Below, piece after piece: positions 21,817 through 32,385 of a stretch of 38,825 nt of DNA. Both the position numbers and the translations under genes were made by a program. Numbering within the stretch: position 1 is the stretch's first letter; each line of letters opens with the position of its first letter. The notes below the pieces were generated by a model. It did no database searches. It was not told the DNA's origin and saw only the letters and a list, made by a program, of their open reading frames with translations. Source of the stretch: Smittium mucronatum (taxonomy: Eukaryota; Kickxellomycota; Harpellomycetes; Harpellales; Legeriomycetaceae); NCBI GenBank assembly GCA_001953115.1, contig LSSL01007577.1, forward strand, positions 1-38,825, read 5' to 3'.

Positions 21817-24800
21817 TATCAGTTTTATATATATAAAAGATTAAAATTTAACTTATTTTATTCAAATTTATTGAGTATATATAAAAATAATATACCTCAT
21901 TATTAGTTGGTTACAAAATTGCTCGATGTGATCATTTAATATTTTTTCTTAAAATTATAATTATAATTATAATTATTTATTTTTATTTATTTTTTTAAAT
22001 AGCTAAAATAAATTTGTCCTTAAAATAAAATAATTATGATCTTTTATGATACTAAATAAAAATTTAGTTCGAATCCGTTTAAATAATTAATCTTATAATA
22101 ATCGAAATGAGTCAAAAGAACATATTTCTCGATTTTTTTGTATTTAAATAGTGATTTTTACTTAAAAAATTTAATATTTTGTTAATTTATCAGTATATAT
22201 AATTTATTGAGTTAAAAATCTAAATGAATGTAAAATAACTTGACAAACTGGAATTTTACTCGCAAATACTTGTAAATTGCTACAAAAATCAAATCCTCTA
22301 TTTAAAACAATAAAATCCGATAAAATTTTGGGTTAAATTAAGATATTATCGAGAATTTAATATTTTCTTAACTGAGTCTAAGTTTATATAATAAGCTTTT
22401 TAGATTCAATTAATGTATACAGTTTATATTAATAGTGCCTATTTGAGAAAAATCGTTGCTTTATGGGAGTAAAGAGTTAATTTCATTATTTATTTAATAT
22501 CTAATAATAAAATGTCGATAATTATTTTAGTTCTAATTTAATATTAAGAAAATAGAGTAAAATTTTGATTTATAAACATTAAATAGAACAAAATCAACAT
22601 AAATTATTAAATTTGTTAATATAAACAAATGTCGATTTTTAGAAAAATTCCTATATATATTTATAATAGATTTAGCTAATAAACGAATACTTTAAACAAA
22701 TTAGATTAAAAAATTTCAACAGAAGTTCCTATATAAAATTTAATATCATAGAAATATCCGATCTCATAAAAAAACAATTCCAAAATACTCATCACTCTCA
22801 TTTAAATCATTATTTTCAATGCAATCAATATCCTTATCAAATGCGAAACACATGTAAAATTCAACTAACTCAATATCTTCACAAAAAACTAGTTCATTGT
22901 TAAATTTTTCAATTTCATTCTGTTATTATACCGCATAAATCGCATAAAAAAAAACAAAGCTCTTCATCCTTTCATTATATTCAAGTATCTATATCTTAAA
23001 AAATATATCTAAAAAGATATCAATTATTTATTTCTATAATTTAATTTTATTGAAAATTTCAACATTTTAGACAAATTTTTTTAAAATAAAAAATTTTCCT
23101 ATGTAAATTCTTATATAAATTCTTAAATATTTTAAATATTTAGTTTCTGCATTTTGTTTTTTTAATAAAAAAAATATATAATTTTCGTTATTTTTATAAA
23201 CATAATGCACTTTTTTTGTGTTATATTATATTTTGAAAATTATATTTTTAAAAAAACACTAAAAAAATCGCTTTTATAGGATCTGATTAGCTCTTCTTTT
23301 CTTTTAGATAAAAAATTAATGTTAATATCGCTAATTATTTTAATATTCACCACAAATTCACTAAAAATAATTAATATTCATACTTTAAAAGTTTTAATCA
23401 AGAGCAATATGTATTTTTCATATTTATATATGTGTCTCTTAAAATTTAACAGTGGATTATCATGCATAAAGTTCACAAATGAATAAAAAGTTTCAAAGTA
23501 AAGTGAGTAAAAAATTTTTGGTATTTATTTGATGAGATAAAAACTATTTTTTTCTATTTTTAAAGCCTGAAATTTCCTAAGTTAAATTTTATCAAAAATA
23601 TATAAATTTTGGTATAAATAAAGTCCGAATATTAATTTAGGGAGCTAATAAAATCGGAGGTTTGGTAAGATTTTATACCTTAATAGTTTCTCCTTAGCGC
23701 TTTTTTAAAATTTTTCCGATGAATTTTTAGTGGATGGAACAAAAATACAAGATTCTCAAAATATTTTCTTCCTTTATATCTAAATATCCTATAATTTTTT
23801 TGAAAAGTGGAACTAACGGTTTTTAATGAATATTTTCATAAGGAATTATATATATATATATACCTGAGATTATGGATTGGGGAAAATAGTATTCAAAGAT
23901 ATTTTAGAACCAAAATAGCCTACTTTATTCATTATGTTTCGAAACCCCAGAAAATTCCTCATTTATGTAGTAGTTAAACGAATTATTTGCAGCTGAAAAG
24001 GATTTTTGGGGGTTTTCTGTTATTCTAGCAATCATTATAGGATGAAATCATTTAAAAAGATTAAATGCCTAATTGAAATGGAATTTTTATTAAGAGGATT
24101 ATTTTTTTGATCTTTTTTCTAGAGATAGCCTAAATTTTTTTATATCCAGGCAACAAATAATTTCCAGCAGCACAAACACCGCTTTGAGAGTTAAAATATT
24201 GTAAAATTTTGCTTTAAAGAATCGGGATGAACAAATTTATCCGGTTTTTATCATTTTACTCTTTTATTTTTTATTTTTTATTTCTTATTGAATTAATATC
24301 GAATTATATATTTTTCGATAAAAATTTTTTCAGAAATTTAAAATTGACGCAATATATCATCGGATTATAGCAGAATTATTTTAAAATTATTTTTTCATTG
24401 TATGAATCAAATCAGTGAGAGCTGGTTTCGGATAACAATAATATATTTTGAATTATCTTAGATTTTATTTATGTTTTTTACAAAAAAAAAACTGTAGTTC
24501 TGTGTATTTTTATCTTCTCCAAGAGATTAGATCAATTCTTCTGAAGCCCACTTTCACAGTGTGTATCATTTATTTCGAACATAATTTTTTATTTTTCGAA
24601 ATGTTCATAAAAAAAATACCAAAATTTTATTGGGAAATTTCAACATTGACGATTTTTTTGTTGATTGAAAAAAAATTTCTGTATTTATATACACAAACAG
24701 TTAGAAAATTTTGATTAAACCTCTTTTTTTTGATGTAAAAAGTATATATGTTTCGAATTTTATATCATTTAATATCTTTGATTTTGGAAATTTTCTAAAT

Positions 24801-25347
24801 TCTTAAAATCCTATAAAATACTTAAATACAAAAAAATAGATAAATATAAGTTGAAAACACAAAAAAAGGCATTCAGATTTTCGTATGATTTTTTTCAATT
24901 TATATGATTCAGAGGCTTTAATTTAGTAGATTGTATAAGAAAAATACGTTTACTAATTAAAATTTCAGATTTAAGTCTAATTTTGAGGGTGTTCAAGTTG
25001 GCTTTCAGATTATTTTTTATTCACATGCTTAGTTTTGCGTCACTATTATTATGTTATATATTTTTTCATTACTGAAATTGGTTAAATTACTACATTTTTA
25101 AATATTTAGTGATTAAATCAAATAATCAACACAATAATAAAATTTTTTAGTCAAATATCTCAGAAATTTTCGATAAAATTGAGCAGTTTATTTTTCAATC
25201 TATAAAATTCATTTGATTTTAAAATATGCTGACCATAGATATCATCTATGAAAATATAATTCAATGATTCTTTTCTTTTTTTTTTGCGAGAAATTTATTT
25301 TAAAGCTAATAAAAGGTTATAAAAACTAATTTATAAAAATAGAATAA
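21817..25347. other. Very AT-rich stretch, no gene seen
   Basis: Low-complexity A/T sequence. A hexanucleotide microsatellite (AATTAT units) occupies 21953-21976 and TA runs occur near 23846-23862. An 88-codon open frame at 24448-24714 (+) has no ATG start at its 5' limit and no motif; I do not call it a gene. Confidence 0.55.
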
Positions 25348-26150
25348 TTTCACCCAACTCCCCTCTACCACTCTAGCAGCTCTATACATCGAGGGTGTTG
25401 GTTCAAGGCCGATTCAATGATTCGATTCAATTAATAATTTTTAGTTATTTAAATAGAAAAAAATGAGGTATACTCTAACACCCAACTTTTTTTACAGAAA
25501 TTTAGATAAAAGCTTAGTTAAAAATTCGATATGGACAAAATTCAATAAATATCAATCAGAAAATCTAGGTCTAAGAGAATTTAAAAAAACAGAAAATGAT
25601 AAAATATTTCAAATTGTATTTTGCTCAGTAATGAATTAATTTATACTCTTTTGAAAAGGTTTTATCTTCTCTCTAGAATTTCATGCTATCTTCATTGAGC
25701 GAATCATTAAAAGCAGGTGTAATACAGCTTGGGTTTTTTACAAAATAATATCATTTAACTGTTAGAAGATATTTAAAGTAAATATATTATAAAATTAGAA
25801 ATGTAATTTAGTCATATTTTTCATCAAAATAGGAAAGTTGAATTTATAATTCAATTTTAGACTATATATGGTTATTTATAATTAAATAGAAGGCATGAAT
25901 ATTGTGCTTTTTTTTTTTTAAAAAAAAACTTATTTGTAGTCCTTTATGTGGCAAAATATTTTTTTAATGTGTTTTATGAATTTAAAAGTTCATTAACATT
26001 GGACTTAAATGGTTTTTATTTTAGGTTAGACCTTTATCATCACCGAAATCCCCACCAATCGATCAGAAATTTCTACTCATCCACCCATTATTTCTTAACA
26101 GTCACCAAAATATCTTTTTAGAAACATTTCATATCACAGAAAAATAGAGA
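25348..26150 (+). repeat. IR3 left arm, diverged inverted repeat
   Basis: Two blocks match the reverse complement of 26735-27168. Outer block 25348-25410 pairs with about 27104-27166 and contains CTCTAGCAGCTC and GGTTCAAGG; inner block about 26023-26150 pairs with 26735-26860 and contains CCCACCAATCG and ATATCTTTTTAG. Between the blocks the left arm is 366 bp longer than the right. Identity is roughly 70% in the outer and 80% in the inner block by eye, with many C/T and G/A differences. Confidence 0.7.
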
Positions 26151-26734
26151 GAATAATCATTACTAGTATAGCCCCCTTTTTTTATTTAATTACAGAAATG
26201 TTCTAAATTATGCTTCGAATAAAGAAAATTCTATAATCAATATTGTTGATTTAATACAATGGTAAAACTGAGCTTTTCTTATACATAAACTTGCAATAAA
26301 TAAATGATAAGGATCCCAGTAAGAAGAAGCGACACCATACACCATCAAAATTTAGAAAAAAAATTTAAAAAAATGAACGGTGATATCTTTTTCGATTTTA
26401 TCTTATAAAACCACAAATAATTAGTAATGTCTTTGCATACCCCTAAAATTAATATACGAACACTTTGGAAAGTCATTTTTTACAACTGATCTAAATTTTG
26501 ACAGAACTAAGATTTTTTAAATTAAGAGAATAAAGTATATTTTATAATTTTTTCTACGATTTGGATATTTAGTTCCACTAATCCATTTGAAGAATTATTT
26601 TTAGGGTTAAATTATACAAAATAATTTGTCTGAATAAAAATTTTATCAAATTTTACAACTTTTATTAAACATAAACTCGATTTTTATAAAAATCATAGTG
26701 GTATAAAAAATATAGAGCATATGGAATTTGTGTC

Positions 26735-27168
26735 ATTTTTTGGTGATGTGAAATGCTCCTAAAAAGATATTCTGGTGGTGTTTAAGAAATAACGGGTGAG
26801 TGAGTAGAAATTTTGGACCGATTGGTGGAAATTTTAGTGATGGAAAAGTTTTAACCTTTAATTTTAGTTTTTTTCTTTAACTGAATTTCTATTTTTTATG
26901 TCTCTATAATTGGATAAAGATTTTTTCATGTGCTTTTTTTTCTAATTTACTCGAAATATCCTTAACTTCATAGGATATATATATGATTTTAATTCCAGAT
27001 TTCTTTTTACCTTATTATTATATTTTTTGTCAGAATCAATTTTAATCTATTCTAATTGAAAGCTGACACTCCTAATTAAATTTTTGGGTTATTAGAAAAA
27101 ATAGACCTTGAACCAATGCCCAGTGGGTACGGAGCCGCTAGAACGGCGGAGGGGTGTAGGATGAGATG
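26735..27168 (-). repeat. IR3 right arm, diverged inverted repeat
   Basis: Reverse complement partner of 25348-26150, in two blocks. The outer block here keeps CpG dinucleotides (in CCGCCG, AGCGGC, TCCGTA when read on the minus strand) where the left arm has TA or CA, the direction expected if C-to-T decay hit the left copy. The outer end lies 85 bp from the start of IR2. Confidence 0.7.
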
Positions 27169-27252
27169 TTTCTTGAAAATTTTCATTTTTTTAAACATGT
27201 TTTATACTATTTTTATATTGTTTAAATAAACATTCCGAGAGAAAAAAAAAAA

Positions 27253-27616
27253 TAGAAAAAATAGACAGGGGTTTGAAAATAATTGAAAAAATAGATAGAT
27301 TTTAAAATATTTGAAAACTAGACAGAGTTTTAATTTGATTTTCATTTTTAGCAAATGGATTCACTGATTAAATTTACATTCGATTTATGAACAGTACCAG
27401 CAAATAAATGGTATCAATTTGCTATATATGCATTTAACTGGCTATTATCATTGAAATTGGAGAAGCTTCATAATGACCCCAGCTTTGGTTAAACTTTAGG
27501 TCCATTATTCCATATTGATAGTTACTGTATGAAATATAGATACAGAATAGTGATTCAGATTTTTTTGCTTTTAAATAAACTTGATTGAATTGAGCTAAAC
27601 AAGATTATCTTCAAAA
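27253..27616 (+). repeat. IR2 left arm, inverted repeat
   Basis: 364 bp repeated in reverse complement at 28986-29349. Matching positions add to 56602 at the checkpoints tested (27265/29337, 27477/29125, 27594/29008), so the arms are gap-free; differences are scattered base changes, more towards the inner end. The outer end has short subterminal repeats: TAGACAGGGG, TAGATAG and CTAGACAGAG each follow an A-run at about 27-30 bp spacing. Confidence 0.88.
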
Positions 27617-28985
27617 ATATTTTTATTTTAGACTACTAAATTCGTCAATGAGTTAAATGTTTTCGGAATATCGATTCTCATCATTTAAGTATACAATTTG
27701 AGCCTTAATATTTAACATAGACAAATTATAAAAGCTTTGACTTCAATTCTTGTATAAAACTAGCAATGGCAAAAATAATTGTTTCATTCTCATGATGGTG
27801 AGATCATTAAATCACCCAATTAATTTTATTATCTATATATACTTTGAATATAAATGCCTCAATCAAAGTAGTTTTTGATAATTTTTTAAGGTATATTTTC
27901 GAAAAGTTTGTTTTTGTAACAAATCTATTAATGCGGCAGTTAGAATAATTATTTAAACAAGGTTGCAGGTTTATCACAATATTAAGTACTAAATATAAAT
28001 TATGAAATATTAACATAACAATATAACTAAGAAGTTGTTCTGTTATTTTACCATTTCTTGCATTCTTAAGTAGTCGATTTGCTAAAAAATGCACACTTAA
28101 GACTTAAAAATGCTTAATATAGAGATTCAGTACCCCTCCTGGTTATTTAAGATTTTTTTTAAATTAAAATACACCTCTTGTATATATTAATTTCAACCCA
28201 ATTTATAATTTAGTAAACGAAATCATATTACCAAACCATAGCATTATGGTTGAAATTTACAGCCATTAGTAATAATGCTGAAAAAATTTAATTTTAATTT
28301 GAAATATTAATGGTTTTCGTGGTTTAGTTGATTCAAAATTGTTTATATTATGCTAACAATTCACCTAAATAAGACTGATTTGCTTTAAAAAAATTATTAA
28401 TTCGTTGAGGATTTTTCGAAAGATAGATGATAAAGGATAGCAGTAAACACCGCCTCCATAAACTAAAGTTTGAAAAAATGTATGTTAGTATTTCATTAGA
28501 TTGTTATTGAGTTTTAATGGTAGCTTTAACGATAAACACAAATTCGTTTTTCAAGGGGGGATTTTCAGAGCATTAGAAATATTTATAAAGAATAAAATTT
28601 ATAGAAGGGTCATTTTTTATGAAATGAACTAAACTTCCGTCTTAAAGTAATTTTTTTAAAAAATACGTATAGAGTTTCCAATAAATAATACTATTTATAT
28701 CCACAATAACTGCTAATAATAATAATTTGTGAACTTATAATAAAAATTGTAAATATCTGCAAACTGTTTAACTTTTTTTGCTAAATTGAAACCAATTTGG
28801 TACTTTAATCGCTTTGAAACTGATTTCAAGTTGGTTTTGTAGTTATTCCTTTATTTTGTTTCGAATTGCACTATTTCTTTACCTTTTCTAAAATCTACTA
28901 TAATGGTAGAATTTAAATATCTAGTCTTCGATAAATCAAATGGCTTTTTGTTTGGCAAGTGTGTTTCTGGGTATTTTTGAATGTG
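27617..28985. other. IR2 spacer
   Basis: 1369 bp. A 95-codon open frame on the minus strand (28094-27807, MHFLANRLLKNARNGKITEQ...) is the longest one; it lacks motifs I recognise and may be chance or a relic. Segments near 28428-28490 and 28601-28650 resemble, in the same orientation, 26306-26360 and 26470-26510 inside IR3 (for example GTCATTTTTTA followed by CTAAA), suggesting IR2 and IR3 are relatives. Confidence 0.4.
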
Positions 28986-29349
28986 TTTTGACAATAATCT
29001 TGTTTAGCCCAATCTAATCAAGCTTCTTTAAAAGCAAAAAAATCTGAATCACTATTTTGTATCTATATTTCATACAGTAACTATCAATATGGAATAATGG
29101 ACCTAAAGTTTAACCAAAGCTGGGGTCATTATGAAGTTTCTCCAATTTCAATGATAATAGCCAGTTAAATGCATATATAGCAAATTGATACCATTTATTT
29201 GCTGGTACTGTTCATAAATCGAATGTAAATTTAATCAGTGAATCCATTTGCTAAAAATGAAAATCAAATTAAAACTCTGTCTAGTTTTCAAATATTTTAA
29301 AATCTGTCTATTTTTGCAATTATTTTCAAACCCCTGTATATTTTTGCTA
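28986..29349 (-). repeat. IR2 right arm, inverted repeat
   Basis: Reverse complement of 27253-27616. Carries the same subterminal motifs inverted (CTGTCTAG, CTGTCTATTTTT, CCCCTGTATATTTTT). No obvious target-site duplication flanks the pair. Confidence 0.88.
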
Positions 29350-32300
29350 AAAACCCTAAATTTTTACTACTTTCCTAGTTTGATAACATGGATCCTGGAA
29401 TAAGTATAAAGTTATTGGGCAATCCATATATGGAATTACAATTATTATTTTTTATTTGCAAAATGTGGAAAACTTATTAAATCTAGAATATTTTTCCAAT
29501 TTTATTGGTTTTGTGATGATATTAATTTATATGTGGCCAATGGTTTAAATATTAAAAAAATTCTGGTCTTGAGAAGAATCTGCCATTTGGGAAATTATTC
29601 GGAGAACATAAAATAGCTTTCATTATATTCATTATAAGTTTTTTTCAATTTATATGGTTTATTGGCTCAATATATCGACAAATTATTCAAAAGTAATACT
29701 TAAACACAATTTATTGGCCCATTACCAAGATCAGACAGTTTTTGCATTTAATTTAATAAATCCGAAAAAGGAAATAGAAGATGGAAATAAGAAATGTGTC
29801 CGCTTCATCAAAGATTCTCCCATATGGAAGATTCTCTTTGATGTCGGACACCATCCTAATAAATTTTTATTTCTTTCCCAATTTAGAAATAAACCGAAGA
29901 TTAAAATTCATTTATTGGTTAATATGGAATTGTAACTACAAAATAAATCTTCTATTGGAAAAATGTCAAAGATTTATTAGCACTATTACTTTTTTCATTT
30001 TTATTGGTTTGATGGTAGTTTTATTTGCGAAAAACCAATGGTTTATCTAATGAGAAAGAAATCTGGACTAGAAAAAAATCTGAAATAATATATCTTATCC
30101 CCTTCAGAGCCGATAATAAACATTATGACTTTCAATTTTTGCTCAATGTTAAAATTAGATAGATATTATTTGTATGCTAATGAACTAATAACGAATTTAG
30201 ACCAATTGGGTTTGTTAATAAAAACAAATAGGAGCTAGACACAAACTTGAACCCTGAAAGGGTTTATATTTTAAATAAAAAAATTATGACGAGATTGATT
30301 CAGGCTACCAAATACCTCGGGTTGTTGCTTTAATATTATTAATAATTGTTATATGGTATAAATTTTACTTAGTAATTATAAAGTTTCATTACGAAGTTTT
30401 TTAAAAAAATTAGAGCGATTTTTAGTTTTGAATATGAAAGCTAGAAATTAAGAATTTTTAAAATGTGTTTACTTTATTCGTACGGTCACTAAGCAGCTCA
30501 ACCAATAAACGCAAAGTCCCTTTTTATTAGATTTAGGATCTTAGCTTATTTATATTCTATTGAGGATAAATGACTTTAAAGGTATTACACAAGTTTGATC
30601 ATCTCAATACATTTCACTCTAATTATTATAACAAAAAAAAAACTGTGTAAACCTGATTCGAGTACAAACTAGATAATGTAATTTAAAAATAGATTTCTGT
30701 TACAAATGTGGGAACTATATAGACTATTCTGAGTATCATTACCAAATAAATAGTACGTATTCAAAATTGATTCAAATTACAAATAAATATTTAGTTTAAA
30801 ACAATATTTATTGTGCTACTATTCAGGAATTAAATATGTAATTTTAATCGCTAAACTAAACCATAAATTAAAAATCAATAGATAAAAATGCAGTCTATTT
30901 TTCAATTGCAAGAAGTGTCCACTAAGTTATCAGTTGCATGTTTTTTGAAATTTCAAAAACTAATAGCAGCGAAGCTATTAAATCAATTTAAATTGGGTTA
31001 ATGTCCACTTGTATTTAAGAAACTTATCTTTATAAAAAAATTAATGGGTTTAAATAATTCTGAAATAAAACTAAGATTAAAAAAAATGCGTATTTAACCC
31101 TTGAAAACTATGTCTGAGAACAATGAAAAACCATATGGCAAGATATATCCCATTTTTGGATCACCGAGTATTAAAATAACTTAATTCGAAATGGTAAATC
31201 AACCTAAAGATGAAACATCCCTAAATTGATGTTATTAGTGTGGTGTGTTTAATTTTATACCTATAATTATCTATATCAATTTAAAACAAAGAGCTTTCGG
31301 GTATTCCGATTTTCTCAGTTTTGAACGAATAAATTTATAAGTTAAAACCCTATAGAAAATATAACGTTAGTTTTTCTCTGGTCAGAACATATCAATTTAA
31401 ACATCGGATACAAATGATGGTATAAAACAATCTACTTTCTGTTAAAGAGTTAGTAGATTTTGAGTGTTTCAAATGAGAAAATTCACGAAGCTTAAATCTA
31501 TCTGCTATTGATGTATTTCCAATTCTGGGATTTCATTACCTTACATTTAACAGTAAAAAGGCGTCATAAATTTAAGATGTTTCAATTTGACAGAAAATGG
31601 TAAACAAAAAATCACCAATAGTAAACCATAATTTATTAATTATTAATAACGGATCTCGAATATAGAAAATATGTGTAACGTTATTGAAAATTTACTTTTC
31701 TCACAAATATCATAAGAAAATGAGCAGGGAAATGATTCGGTGTATTAAAGAAGCTTAATTGTTTCCTATAAGAAATTTCCTCTTTTTATCACCTAAAAAT
31801 GTGGGTAAATTGTAAATTGCTCGAATTCGGCGCGTGTAAACTGAATTTTTACTTACCAAAATAATAATATGTATATATTACGTAATTAATTGATATTTTA
31901 TGGTAAATTCTTCTATAGTTGATTATGTATTACATCTCGCCGATCCTAAATATTCCAAACTTGTGAAAAAAAAAATCTCAAATTAAGTACATGTTTTTTG
32001 AAGTCATAATATCAGTACTCGAAATTGCTAACTTTTTTCCAATTTTGAGCAAAAATAGCAGTTCCAATAATCAGATGAATAACTATTCAACCAAATTTAA
32101 TTTTCAAAAATTTATACGAAAATCTTGGAAATAATCGCAGCACCGATTTGAAATGGAGAATCATTTTACTTTTTGTTAAGATATCGTGGAGTAAAAATGT
32201 AATAGAAAAATGTTATCCGCTTGAGAAATATTTTTACTTTTTGGTCTCCATCTTACACAAAATATAGTATTTATTATTACTCGATTTATTTATAACCTTT

Positions 32301-32385
32301 CTTTTAATAGATCAAGTTATTTACGAAAAAACCACCCACATTTTTATTCATTTAATAAGACCATATGTTATTTTTTTTATTCTAG
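29350..32385. other. AT-rich stretch with one coding-like patch
   Basis: At 29654-29935 (+) a 93-codon ATG frame contains QTVFAFNLINPKKEIEDGNK and SPIWKILFDVGHHPNKFLFL; an overlapping frame (29781-30050) continues with a hydrophobic tail (STITFFIFIGLMVVLFAKNQ). The charged, Gly/Pro/His-containing part is more protein-like than the local background, so a decayed ORF or an unrecognised small membrane protein is possible. Short stretches at 29424-29566 and 29910-30065 resemble one another (TATGGAATT...; TTTTATTGGTTT...CCAATGGTTTA), hinting at an old tandem duplication. Nothing else is seen up to 32385. Confidence 0.25.

Noticed and set aside
24448..24714. 88-codon plus-strand frame
   Set aside because: No ATG at its 5' limit, and composition (F, L, K, I, Y) is that of random AT-rich DNA.
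25348..25420. tRNA gene or tRNA-derived SINE head around GGTTCAAGGCC
   Set aside because: A B-box-like sequence is present, but the only A-box-like sequence is about 26 nt upstream, too close for a tRNA, and no cloverleaf stems form.
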